Positions 10,898 to 21,973 of a stretch of 64,000 nt of DNA are shown piece by piece. Below the pieces are notes generated by a model. That model saw only the letters and a list, made by a program, of their open reading frames with translations. It was not told the origin of the DNA and did no database searches. Numbering within the stretch: the stretch's first letter is position 1; every line of letters starts with the position of its first letter. Origin of the DNA: Rhizophagus irregularis (taxonomy: Eukaryota > Glomeromycota > Glomeromycetes > Glomerales > Glomeraceae); NCBI RefSeq assembly GCF_026210795.1, contig NC_089455.1:2418001-2482000 (forward strand). The letters are read 5' to 3'. The position numbers were made by a program, and so were the translations under genes.

Positions 10898-11689
10898 TAG
10901 TGCAGAACCTCTATACTCAACTACTTATGTATAATAACAATTGATTGATTATAAATTCCTAAAAAAAAATTTTTTTATATTAAATTAAAAAATTTAACCG
11001 ATAATTTTTATAGATATGACCATTAGCTTTAAAAATTATCGGTTATTTTTTTTCTAAATTAAATTTTGGCTGAGTTTTAGCTGTTTAAAAATCTGTAATT
11101 TAAATATATTGATTAAATTTAGTTAAAATTGAGACTAGTTTAAATTTTTGTATTACAAGTTTTTTTAGCCATATTTAATGTACAGATTTTTTTTTTAATA
11201 TGCTAAGAAGAAAAAAAATTTTTAAAACTGCAAAAAAAGATTTAATAAATAAGGTTGTTTAAATATAGGTTAATTTAATGTTATAGATTATAATTATATA
11301 CCATCAAGTGAATATTTAAAAGACAGTTCAGATGAATTTATAAATGAAAAAATTCAAAAACTAAGTAATTTTACTTTAATTTGATCAAAAAATACATATA
11401 ATAAAATACAAATCTCATCATCATATACCTGATTCATCAGTTTATAATGAAATACAATAAATAAATATATTATATAAATTTTAATATCTAAAATTCTAAT
11501 TTCTGATTGGTTAATATATGTATCACGTGATGCTTACATAATCTGAAAAATTGAGACTTTTTATTTTATTTTATAAATCAATTCCTTTTAATAAATAGAG
11601 TTTGATTTTTTTTATAAAATTAAAATCCAATCATAAAATCAAATTTTATTCAATTTTTTTTAAGTTCCTATTATAGAGGTTCTGCACCG
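10898..11689. mobile_element. 792-bp TA-flanked inverted-repeat element (Tc1/mariner-like, non-autonomous)
   Basis: The left end TAGTGCAGAACCTCTATA (10898-10915) and the right end TATAGAGGTTCTGCACCG (11672-11689) are inverted copies, 16 of 18 matching. Each is flanked by TA (10896-10897 and 11690-11691). No transposase frame remains. A second inverted pair, AACCGATAATTTTTA against TAAAAATTATCGGTT (about 10996-11045), lies inside and may be another, smaller hairpin. A CACGTGA site lies near 11523. Confidence 0.7.
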
Positions 11690-11691
11690 TA

Positions 11692-12538
11692 ATAACAGAA
11701 ATGTTTAATAAATTACCTAAATCCTAATTTATTACTATATATAATAAAAATTAATTTAATAATTTAAATATAATAAATATAAATAAAATAAAATTATTTA
11801 TGGTATATTCTAGTTATTATCTATTTCGCGGATAGTAATTGGTCGTAATTAAATGCGCAGCACTGTAGTTTACTAAATTACAAAAAACTCTGAAGTTCCC
11901 GCAGCAAAAAATATTGACAAAAATAAAGTATGATATATTATGATTTTGGTCGATTTTTTTTACTCACATGTTAGTGTTGTAATAGCATATATTGATATAT
12001 AAATAAAAGCAATAATTAAAATCAGAAAGTCAATTAAATTAATTACGATCAATTTCTAAAGGACATTAATATCACAAATACTGCATGTTTCTTATAACTG
12101 ATGACCATTTATTCTATTCAAACAGAAGACAAAATGAAACCAGATCATGGGATTAATATTAAGAATGATGTAATAGTAATAGATAGTTTAAACAAAGTTG
12201 TAGTCAACAATTATATTAAAAATAATGAAATCAATATTTGAGTTATACCAAAAAAAAATTTCAGGATTAAATCTAATCCAAATCAAGACGTTTAATCATT
12301 ATAATGAAATTCTAAAAATTTCTATCCCAAATTTTTTGTGAACTTTAATTTCTAACTTCATCTCTGTATGTATTTGTATCACCTATTTAGATCTCATGTA
12401 ATCTGGATAAAAATCATTTCAATAATCTACATCATCTACATCATTGTGCTCACTCACAATTTTATTTAAATAATAATACAAAAAAAAAAGAGAGAAAAAG
12501 ATTATTATTCTAATAACAAAAAAATAAATAAAATTACC
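11692..12538. other. Intergenic, nothing recognised
   Basis: A short open frame of 37 codons begins near 12134 but has no recognisable content. The right end is the presumed 3' untranslated region of the gene ending at 12539. Confidence 0.4.
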
Positions 12539-13876
12539 TTAATATTGGTTTATACCATTAATAGTATTTAGAATTGGTTGATAATTCATCGCGTTACCGG
12601 CAGATAATTTACCAATTTCAAATACATTCCAACTATTTATATCATTTTTTTCAACTACGCACATTATGACTGCTTGCGAGTCAGCAGCGGATTGTATAGT
12701 ATAAGAACATAGTTGTGCATCAGGATTTGAAGGGTCAAACATATTAAATGAAGGGTTCGGAAAACATCCAATATTCGGTGAATTATATGCGCTCAAAATG
12801 AAATATAATTTTGTAACATCAGGAGGCATTGATGCTAAATTTGCTGTAATACAATGATGTCCTGCATATAATAATAAAGAATATTATATAAAATAATCCA
12901 AGATGATCAAATATTAAAACTTTTTTTTTTCTTTCTTACTATTTACCTCTTTGATTAATATGGTCCATAATATCACCAGAATGCGAAATATTGGGAATAT
13001 CACTAAATCTTGTAGCAGCATAGTCAAAAGTTCGATAATGCTGACTCTCTGATCCAATTCCTGTATAAAGCATACAAGTGCCGTCCAGAAAATCACTTCC
13101 GGTTGTTGGATATCCCCAGAATAAATCAAAAGTTAATGCATTAATAGATAATTCTTTTGAAATAGAATATAATAAAACCATAAGTTGGATATGACTTTCA
13201 GGAACTATTGAATAATCAGATAATGGATTTTTGGTTCCTTGATCTGAAAAAGTCTAAAATTACACAAGACAAAATTTTAATTATTTAACTAAGGAAAAAA
13301 AAAATTCGTCCCACTTTTAATTAACATAAACATAACTTACTTTCAATTCAGCGCCTTTATAACTTAATTTTTGTTTATTAATCCTAACCTTAGTTTGTTT
13401 TTCTATAGCTTCTTTTAAATCCGCAACAGTATTAAGATCTTCCAATTTAAAAGTTAATTTTGTACCATTCAGTAAAATCACATAGACATTTCCTTTTGCT
13501 GTATTATTTTCACCATTTTGATCTGGATTATTTTTATTTTTCGTCTTAATTTCCGAAATATTCTTAAGACTAATCCTAAATAGTGCTTTTTCCCAAGCTA
13601 GATTTAATTCTTTAATCTCATGTTTTGAAATAATCACTTCACATTCAGGACATTTTTGTTGAGCCTTTTGAACATCAAAGTGTTTTATTAAACACTTAAC
13701 ATAAAAAAACCAAAAAAATTAAATTAGAAATAATCGAAATATTTTACTAAAAAAATGTAAGAATAATTAAAATTTACCTTTAAACAATGAGTAGGAATAT
13801 GAATACACTTTCGGCCAATAGTATCGACCGGAAATTCTTTAGATAATTTATCAATCTGACATTTAGTACACTTCAT
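12539..13876 (-). CDS. RING-like / ubiquitin-like / TerD fusion protein (copy B)
   Basis: Four exons on the minus strand: 13876-13778, 13694-13341, 13253-12947 and 12861-12539 (introns 83, 87 and 85 bp), giving 360 residues. Intron positions and phases (0, 0, 1) are the same as in copies A and C. Zinc ligands are conserved (MKCTKC, RKCIHIPTHCLK, CLIKHF, CPEC). The Ubl core VYVILLNGTKLTFKLED and the TerD blocks FDLFWGYPTTGSDFLDG, ISHSGDIMDH and LYFILSAYNSPNIG are present. It differs from copy A by small indels, such as TGIGSESQ in the TerD loop and a shorter ERNEKDEKGN region. It is head-to-head with copy C, 1,021 bp apart. The same ligase/stress role is inferred. Confidence 0.9.
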
Positions 13877-14897
13877 ATTATAGCTTATTAAAGTTTGAAG
13901 TGTCAAGAAAGGGGAGTTGGTTTTTTTTGTCACAAAATTTTGTATTTATAAGTTTTTCTGCAAATCGTCAATCAAGACGTACGTGACTGCCACAGACGCA
14001 GTAAATCGGTGATTATGATCCGTATAATTAACCAAAAAAGGAAAGTATAGACCGTCTATACTTATTTATGAATTTATCACACTAAACATGTGTCAAATAG
14101 ACTGCGTCTACGCCTTATAATATACAAAAGTAGTAATTTCACTATGTTATTTACTTTATTCAATTTGGAATCTCATTGTCTCTCATTTTAGATAGAATTT
14201 CTTCACTTATCTTTTTAAATGCTTATGTTCCAAGGGGCATTTCGGAATTTTATATAATATAGGGTGTACAGTATATACAGTACATACTGACCACTGACCA
14301 GCAAAAATTGCACTAAATTACTAATTGATTCCAAACGTTATAAATAACGAGTTATAACAGTGACACCGTGAGAATATAACAGATTAGAGGAATCTTATTG
14401 ATTTCTAAGAACCTTTAGAAATTGTAAGGTTATCGCTTAATCGGCGTCTCAAATCAATCTATTTTAAAACATTATATTAGACACATAATATTCCAGATAT
14501 TCGATTCCACAGAATATTAACATTTTCTATTATGGAGAATGAATTATGGCAATGACAGGGATCACGCCTTTGAAAAATTGATTTAATGCTATTTCTCTTC
14601 TTTGTGTTTTTGTGTTTGAAATTCGAAGTCATTAGTCTTGAGTCTTGTAAATTTTTAAAGAGTGAATTAGCCTCACGGCGTATTATGCTGTATATATTGG
14701 ATATGCTATACATTAGATTTAATATTATAGATTAAATCTTTCCAATTTGCCGGATAAGAAATCACGTGAATTTAAACAGGTTTTTCTTCGCAAGGGGGTA
14801 CTAAATTTATTTTTGGGCATCATTGTTAAAAAGGAATTAATATAAAGTCTTCCGGTTAAGATTTTTTTTAAAAAAAATATTTTCATAAATTTCAAAT
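13877..14897. promoter_or_regulatory. Divergent intergenic region between copies B and C
   Basis: It separates two start codons reading away from each other. It contains TCACGTGA at 14762-14769 (129 bp before the copy C start), a direct GACCACTGACCAG doublet near 14289, and an abrupt T8A8 junction near 14866-14881. A 78-codon open frame here has no coding character. Nothing else is recognised. Confidence 0.5.
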
Positions 14898-16286
14898 ATG
14901 AGGTGTAAAGTTTGTAGAATTGATAAATTATCTCATGAATTCCCGGCTGATACTATTAGCCAAAGGTGTAATCACGTTTCCAATTTTTGTTTAAGGGTAA
15001 GTTTCAATTCTATTTTTTATTTATTTATGTAGTTAATTTAATGTAATTTATATTAATTTTTAAAATTTTAAATCTTTAATGACTTGATTATATTTTAACT
15101 AATTTTTATTTATTCCTTTCATCTTTTATAAACTAGTGTTTAATAAAAAAAATTGATGTTCAACAATCAAATCAAAAATGCCCTGAATGTGATGCAACTC
15201 TTACAAGACAAGAAGTTAAAGATTTATATCTAGCATGGGAAAAATCACCATTTCGAGTTGTTATTGAGAATATTTTAGAACTTAAGCTTAAAAATGAAAA
15301 TAATTTGAATTCAAATGCGAAGGGGGATTTTTATGTAATTTTATTGAATGGAACGAAATTAAATTTTAAATTAGAAAACATTAAAACCGTCGAGGCTTTA
15401 AAGGAAGCTATAAAGCAACAAACTAATATTGAGAATGGTAAACAAAAGTTGATTCATAAAGGTGTTGAATTGGAGGTTTGTTATTATATGGATTCAATTA
15501 AATTTTTTTTTAGATCTTGTATGATAATAAAAAAAAATTTTTTTCTTTTATATAATTTTAGATTTTTTCAAATACAACAAGAATTAAAAAACAATTATCT
15601 GAATATTCAATAGTTGATGGAAGTCATATCCAACTTATGGTCTTATTATACTCTATCTCAAAAGAATTATCTATTAATGCATTAACTTTTGATCTGTACT
15701 GGGGATTTCCACCAAATAGAGGTGATTTTTTAGATGGCACTTGTTTGCTTTTCGCAGGAAAACATCATTACCGTACTTTTGATTATAGATTGAACCATTT
15801 CTCTGAAATTCCTGACATGTCACATTCTGGTGATATTATTGATAAGGTTAATCGAAGAGGTAAATAATAATATAGTTTTCATATATTTGGATCTTCTTAA
15901 ATTTACTCGTATATCACTTGTATTTCATTTATTTTTTTTTCTTCTTCTTCTTAATATAAATAGGTCATCATAGTATTACAGCGAATTTAGCAACAATTCC
16001 ACGTATAGTAACAAAATTATATTTCGTTTTAAGTGCATATCGTTCTCCAAATATTGGATGTTTTACAAGTCCTTCTTTTAAATTATTTGATCCTTCATAT
16101 CCTGATACACAATTATGTTCTTATACTATACAATCCGCTTCCACTTCAAAGGCAGTTATAATGTGTGTAATTGAGAAAAGTGATGAAGGTAATTGGAATA
16201 TATTCGAAATTGGTAAACTATGTGATGGTAATGTATTGGATTATACACCAATATTAAATACTATTAGTGAATTGGATGTATTTTGA
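14898..16286 (+). CDS. RING-like / ubiquitin-like / TerD fusion protein (copy C)
   Basis: Exons 14898-14996, 15137-15475, 15562-15859 and 15964-16286 (introns 140, 86 and 104 bp), giving 352 residues. It has the same three-domain order and intron phases as copies A and B but is more diverged. The zinc finger reads MRCKVC, RCNHVSNFCLR, CLIKKI, CPECD. The Ubl reads FYVILLNGTKLNFKLEN, and TerD reads FDLYWGFPPNRGDFLDG, MSHSGDIID and LYFVLSAYRSPNIG. The second intron donor is GTTTGT, weaker than the GTAAGT of its sisters. The start is chosen because the first exon is again exactly 33 codons. It lies on the opposite strand to copy B. Confidence 0.9.
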
Positions 16287-16746
16287 TTCGTAAATGTAAG
16301 ATTTTTTTTTATCTATTTACAAATAATTGTTGTATAATACTTTGATATAATGTTTTGGTATAATACTTAAATAGCCAAACAAATTATATAATTATAATTC
16401 AAATAAAATATAAGAATATGAGATATTTAAAAAGTTTCGATTTGTTACTAAAACCCTAATGAAATATGTAATATAAAAGTTTCTAAATTATTTTTTGTTA
16501 CATTATAATTGTGACAAATAAGATTATTACACTTCTGTTCCAGAATAATTAGGGTAGAATATCAGATATTGATATCCCCTGATATAATTTGTAAGAAATA
16601 AATTCCTCTACAATGAGAAAAATATTTTTGAACAGCTCCATTTAATAAATAATGAATTTTATATTTACAAATTATTATTTATTATTACTCTTAATATACA
16701 TTATTTCTCAATTAAAATTTTTTTGTTTACATTTTAATAATCTATA
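16287..16746. other. Intergenic between convergent genes
   Basis: This is the 3' space of copy C (plus) and of the carrier gene (minus). It is AT-rich with no further feature seen. Confidence 0.5.
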
Positions 16747-18297
16747 TTATCTAATCTCCTTTCTCCTTTGTTGAAACCAAGTAACTAATGCTTCATATAT
16801 AGTCCAATTGATAGCAGCTTGTGTAGTTTTTCTACCTAATCTAAGTGATAAACCATCAAAAAATCTAAGGAATCCTTCTTCCTTTAATTTCAAATAAATG
16901 TTATCATTAAAATGTTTGATTTTGAAACAATCATTTTTAATTTTAATAATGACATATTTACTTTACCTTAAATATTTTTAAAGCTCCTATCCAAATATTA
17001 GGATAATTTTGAGGTTTTAATTGCACTCTTGTTTTAAGCATATCAAAAGGATGTGTAATAGTAGTAGCCGAAAGACCTGCTATAATAGCTATACGTAAAA
17101 AATAATGTAATTAGAAACAATTTAATAATCATAAGAATGAATAAAAAAAGTTTAATTCGTGAAGTCACCAGAAGTCATATGTATGATTGGTGAAGCTATT
17201 GTGAATGAATTAGCTAAATAAGCCAATAAAAAAGATATTTTTAAGATCTTGCTTAATTAAAGAAAGATATTGAAAATATTTAAATAATTTAATTAATATA
17301 CCACTCATTAATAATTTCCATCGTTCATAAAATAGTAAGTATAATCCTGCATAAGGTGCATCTCTGATAACGGTAGCACCATACCCATAAAATAATCCTA
17401 GTAAAGAATGGAATTATTAAATATTTTTTTTTTTCTCGGCAAGGATTACGAGTTACATTTCTCAATTAACATGTTAAAAGATAAGTCGCCATGATTAAAT
17501 CAAAAAGTGATATACATATATGTGTAAAAATAGATCATTACTAAACCTTTTATTCCCTCGTGTCTTAAAATAGATGTAAAAGCTCCCCATATACTTTTAT
17601 AATTATAAAGATTACTCTAAAAAAGTTTATTACGTTATAAGTATTATTATTTAAGTAATATGATTACGATGATTAATAAACTTTTTAATTTACGCATACC
17701 TCATACCTAACTTTAATAATCGTAATTGGCATCGTAATAAATCCAATAGAACCTCTAGCAACCATACCAGAAATTAAATTATCTCTATTTGATAATACTG
17801 GTAAAGAGGATTTTGTAGAATTCTGTGAAATATTTCTTTGATGTCTTAAAGAAAAAATATGTCGGATTTCTGATAATGTGAAAAAATATAATGCTGATCC
17901 AGGAACATTTCTAATACAAGTAGTTTTTAAGGTTTTACATTAATTTGTTTAAATAATAACTTAAAAAAGCAAAAATAATTTTACCTTAATATTGTTGGAA
18001 CAGTTCCTTTCCATAATCCACTTATATTATCTTTTTCAATAATATCTTTCACAGTTCGAAGAACTGTACTAGAAAAGAGTTTAATTTGATCAATTCATAT
18101 CTTAAATTTTACAACTTAAATTCACCTCAATTATCTCACCTATTTAATGATTTTCGACCGTCATTTTTATGATGTTGTCGTTGTTGTTGTATACGAGTTT
18201 TCACTAAATCAAATGGTTGTAATAATACGCATGACGCTAAACCTGATACCGCTCCAGATGCTAAATGTACTATTGGATCTTGATTTTTTGTGCCCAT
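16747..18297 (-). CDS. HEM25: Mitochondrial glycine carrier, Hem25/SLC25A38 family
   Basis: Eight exons on the minus strand: 18297-18140, 18068-17985, 17910-17700, 17616-17547, 17397-17302, 17213-17169, 17088-16967 and 16881-16747. Phases agree and give 306 residues, the usual carrier length. Three carrier signatures are visible: PFDLVK at residues 28-33, PITIIK at 142-147 (the Ile/Thr variant typical of this subfamily) and PFDMLK at 235-240. The blocks [28 protein letters not shown] and [17 protein letters not shown] identify SLC25A38/Hem25 rather than another SLC25 member. The family imports glycine across the inner membrane for haem synthesis. The fourth intron uses a weak GTTTAG donor, chosen because it alone restores the conserved KGLFYGYG frame. 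Confidence 0.92.
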
Positions 18298-18883
18298 GAT
18301 TATTTACAAACCAGAAAAGAAGGAAGATAAACAGTTATTAATTGGTTAAAGAAAGGAAGAATTAGAGCATTGAAATAAATGTGGAGAATAATTTGGAGTG
18401 AGGAAAAAAAATGATTACAAAATAAGTAAAATTATAAGCGAAAATAAAAATTCTTTACATAAATTCTTTCTCTTGAGAGAGAAAAAAAAACTTTCATTGA
18501 AAATTATCGCATGATAAACATTTTCAGCTGATGGAGATCATTGTTATCAAACTGCACCACGTTAACTTACCGGAAAAAACCAACTCTAATTTAATTTAGA
18601 AATGATCCACATAATTTACGTAATTTAGATATCAAGGTCAAGATGAAAATCAACAATTTTAAAATCGCAAACCCGCACCATTAAACTCTTTTTTTTTTTT
18701 GAGAAATGATATATATACAATTTTATTTTATTTTATTTTTAATTTTAATTTTTTTTTTTAAATAAAGATATAATTTTGTATGAAAAAAATGAAGAAAAAA
18801 AGAAAAAAGAAAGGTAATCAATTAAAATATCGGTAATAAAGAAGATTGATGTAATCCAAGGTATCACAATGAGATTACATTGA
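18298..18883. other. Intergenic
   Basis: This is the upstream region of the carrier gene and the 3' region of the Mgr2-like gene. It contains purine runs near 18780-18815. No other feature seen. Confidence 0.5.
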
Positions 18884-19300
18884 TTACATTCCAACAGTTC
18901 TTCTATCCCAACGATTTCTCTCTAAAACTTCAACAGGCAGATTAGCGAAACCTCTTTGACAAAATTTTTGATGTTGTTCCAAATGTCGTTTTAACATAAT
19001 ATTTTTTGGTCGTTCTTCACGACGAATTGCCGAACCAATTCCCATGAATATTGCAAAATTACCAGCTGAAGATACCATATATCGGCCAAGGGTTGAAATA
19101 TAACCTCTAGTGCCTGGTCCATGTCTATAAATTATAAAAAAAAATTTGAATAATTCAAAATGCAGGAAAGCAATTTAAAGCTAAGACTTTATTTACTTTA
19201 AGACATGATATGTTCCAAAAGCCAACCCTAGACATACACCTAAAGCGCTACCCATAATAACGCCATGTTTCATATGATCAATACGTGAAGATGATTCCAT
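18884..19300 (-). CDS. MGR2: Mgr2/Romo1-like TIM23 translocase subunit
   Basis: Two exons on the minus strand, 19300-19197 and 19124-18884, with a 72-bp GT-AG intron (phase 2), give 114 residues. This fits the roughly 113 residues of yeast Mgr2 and exceeds animal Romo1 (about 79). Two glycine-patterned membrane segments are seen: residues about 13-33 (VIMGSALGVCLGLAFG) and about 50-66 (MVSSAGNFAIFMGIGSAI). They are joined by a short HGPGTRGY loop, the Romo1/Mgr2 hairpin. A basic C-terminal tail (RREERPKN and onward) extends beyond the animal form. Mgr2 gates lateral release of preproteins in the inner-membrane TIM23 complex. It lies in the same direction as the carrier gene. Confidence 0.85.
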
Positions 19301-20135
19301 TTTTAAAGATATTTTTTAATGTAATAAAAATAGTATTGTTTTACTTATTTTACTTGTAGAGAAAACTGTAAAATAATCAATTATAAACAAACAAAAAATA
19401 AAAGAAAAGAAAAAAAAACATTAACAAAATTTACAAAAAAATAAATAATTAATTAAACAAATAGAAATAAATAAATAAAAATGTAAAGGGCGTAACTTAT
19501 TTAAATAATAATTTACCGTTAAAGTTTGGAATCATTTTTAGAGGAAGTAACTCGAGTCGTGGTGTTTAAGCCCGAGTTTATATAAAAAAAAAAATATGGT
19601 ACTTTGTGGGAATATTTTGTTTGCTTGTATCACGTTGGGGTCAAGATCACCAGATATAACAATAATGATGTGTATGCTTCTATAGCACTTATTTTTCTGT
19701 AGGGTTTGGTCATTTGACTTTATTCATTGACGCGTAAAATGGACAAAAACAAAAATCTTCCTGAATTCATTCCTGTTTAATCACGTTATTGTAAGCATTA
19801 ACTGTTTCATATATCTTTTAGTCTCATGGTTTCGCAGGACTAGATTATTACATGAACTGTGCCACAACGCATCCTACGCAACTAGCGCATATTACATAAA
19901 GACATATATAATTAATTTCGATGGAAAAGAGACTATAGAAACTTATAGATTCAAGCAAACTAATTTATTCAATTACAATTGTCACATTTTAATACATAAA
20001 TAATACTTGCATAAGACTTGATATTAATTATATATGACTATGAAAGAACCCAAAAAAAGAAAAAATATTAATTTACGTTCTATCTAAACTAGTTATCATG
20101 TAAACAAATACCCACCCATTATTATTATTATTATA
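19301..20135. other. Intergenic
   Basis: Promoter side of the Mgr2-like gene, then the 3' region of the secreted-protein gene, with ATT trinucleotide repeats near 20118-20133. Nothing else supported. Confidence 0.5.
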
Positions 20136-20630
20136 TTAAAATAATTCATAAATTTCAGCTCTTGCAATTTCGTCCCCACTTTTTTTAATGATAACTATAT
20201 TACCAATAATACTATTTTTTTCATCACAAATGCTTAAATTGGCATATTGTCTATTAAATGAAACTAATTCCATGGCATTATGAAACACAGGATTAGTCAA
20301 ATCATATAATTTTGTTCCTTTCTTATTGTATAATTCAGCTGTATACCGAGGTTCTCCATCTTCAGTTTTAATTCCGTCTATTCCCCCAATAAGTACTGAA
20401 AATATTCCATCGACAACAACTTTATTATTTCCTGAAGTTTCAGAAAATGTGATCACCCCATATAAATTATCTTTATTAAAGTCGGGAAAAAATTCCACAT
20501 GCCCTTGTCTTCTACATATTTTTTTTTTCTCAGGTTTCTCAGGTTTCGCTTCTAAAGTATTAATTGTAAGGAATATAATAAGCGTGATCAAAAGTATATA
20601 AGATGGAAAACTTGTATATTTTTTCATCAT
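20136..20630 (-). CDS. Small secreted protein, possibly Cu/Zn-SOD-like fold
   Basis: A single-exon frame of 164 residues. Residues 1-28 form a clear signal peptide: a Lys-Lys start, a hydrophobic core YILLITLIIFLTI and a likely cut after LEA. The next stretch is Lys/Pro-rich (KPEKPEKKK). The rest is predicted beta-rich: GVITFSE, VVVDGIFS, YTAELYNKKGTKLYDLT, IGNIVIIKKSGDEIARAEI. The closing G-IVI-K--D-IARA pattern recalls the superoxide dismutase-like beta barrel, but no metal-binding histidine set is visible, so enzymatic activity is unlikely or unproven. Small secreted proteins of symbiotic fungi can be effectors; that is only a possibility here. The start could be either of two adjacent ATG codons. 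Confidence 0.8.
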   Translation of the reverse strand: MMKKYTSFPSYILLITLIIFLTINTLEAKPEKPEKKKICRRQGHVEFFPDFNKDNLYGVITFSETSGNNKVVVDGIFSVLIGGIDGIKTEDGEPRYTAELYNKKGTKLYDLTNPVFHNAMELVSFNRQYANLSICDEKNSIIGNIVIIKKSGDEIARAEIYELF

Positions 20631-21199
20631 TAAAGATATTAAATTTTTTTTTAAATTTTTTTTTTTTTTTGTCTCTTTGAAAAAAAAAATTTTCCATTAA
20701 AAGTAAAAAAACACTCCTTTTATAGTTCAATGGCAAAGGTTAAATATATAAACTATAAATAAAGACCAATAAACTAAAAAAACCATCTAAACATTTAAAA
20801 TCCAAATAAGGTGACCATCTAGAATATACTTTGGTTAATCTTTATCATTTATCAAAAATGAAATAGGCATTTGTGGTTTTTTTTAGTACATAATATAAAT
20901 AACCTGATTGTAACATTGTATTACATCTTAATTATCTATTTCTACTGGGCCAGTACTGGGCCCGTGACATTATTCCTTATCTTGGTTCCGAAATTGGTTA
21001 AATAACCAGACTGTTCAGGTAAATCCGATGATAATCGTAGTACTAGTGACAAATAAATAGTAACACAGTTTAACGTAACTAATTATCTTATTTCCGAGGA
21101 GATTACGGAATCACGTGTCGCCACTATCTCATTATCCAACCAAAATTTTGCACCGTGTTCGTATAAATACTGAATCTAAAGTTTTTTGAGAAAAAAAAA
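20631..21199. promoter_or_regulatory. Divergent gap upstream of COX16, with CACGTG
   Basis: It contains a near-palindrome around GGGCCAGTACTGGGCCC (about 20947-20963) and a TCACGTG site at 21111-21117, 83 bp before the COX16 start. The left end has long A/T homopolymers. Confidence 0.45.
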
Positions 21200-21628
21200 A
21201 TGCAAACATTTGCCAGAAAACGATTAAATCAACCGCCTATATATCGAGCAATTAAGAGGCATCCTTTTATATATTTTGGTCTTCCATTAATAGTTCCTAT
21301 AGTATGCGGTTCTTTTGCTTTAAGTTATTTAACGCAAACTAGATATGATTTATACGAAAATAAAAATAAAAGAGTTGATAAAGAAGAGAAATTACAAATG
21401 AATAAAGATAGACGACTAATTAATCTTAAAAATGAGTATGAAGTAAGTAGATAAATATTCTTGAAGAAAAAGTTGTCTTATTAAAAATCGTATATATATA
21501 TATATTAATTTGGTTTTTTTTCTTTTGAATGAATTAAGAGATTACAAGCTACACATGAAGAACTTGATGATTGGGAGATTAAAAGAGTTGAAAGACGTGA
21601 TGGCGAATTTGATGGAATATTAAGATAA
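21200..21628 (+). CDS. COX16: Cytochrome c oxidase assembly protein COX16
   Basis: Exons 21200-21442 and 21539-21628, with a 96-bp GT-AG intron (phase 0), give 110 residues; COX16 proteins are about 106-120. A basic N-terminus is followed by HPFIYFGLPLIVPIVCGS, the conserved KHPF--FGLPF entry into a single membrane segment (residues about 21-47). Then come the TRYDLYENKNKRVDKEEKL and NLKNEYERL blocks typical of the family. COX16 helps insert copper into subunit 2 of complex IV at the inner membrane. Reading through the intron gives a premature stop after VSR, so the spliced form is required to complete the C-terminal acidic tail (DDWEIKRVERRDGEF). Confidence 0.93.
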
Positions 21629-21700
21629 AATCATTTTATATAGGGATATAATGCATAGTTATGAGGATATGATTTATAATTATGTACCGTTAACAAAATA

Positions 21701-21973
21701 TTATAATGTAACGTTAACTTTCGTTGCTGAAGATTGCATAGCAATCCTAGTTAATTCCGACAAAATTTGGAGGGTGGTTAGATCATCAAATTTGAACTTT
21801 GATGCGTATTGAACCGGAATCGCGATCTTAGTATATTTCAATGCTACATTATCATAATAAGAAATAAAAGTGATGTTTATGTCAGGGACAAAACAAGGTT
21901 TTACTAATTCAGTAGAACATTTAGTCTTTCGCTTGCGTTTCGGACAATTAATTTTATTATTACGCTTCATCAC
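21701..21973 (-). CDS. Hypothetical 90-residue basic protein
   Basis: An open frame with a strongly basic start (KRNNKINCPKRKRKTK, nuclear-signal-like) and a mixed polar/hydrophobic body. No domain recognised. It lies 72 bp beyond the COX16 stop and converges on it. Base composition is more even than the surroundings, which gives slight support for coding. It may be a fragment of a longer decayed gene or chance. Confidence 0.35.
   Translation of the reverse strand: MMKRNNKINCPKRKRKTKCSTELVKPCFVPDINITFISYYDNVALKYTKIAIPVQYASKFKFDDLTTLQILSELTRIAMQSSATKVNVTL

Noticed and set aside
14477-14713. 78-codon minus-strand frame between TerD copies B and C
   Set aside because: No domain, no splice support, lies in a divergent promoter.
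20326-20601. 91-codon plus-strand frame
   Set aside because: Antisense to the secreted-protein gene, which has a clear signal peptide.
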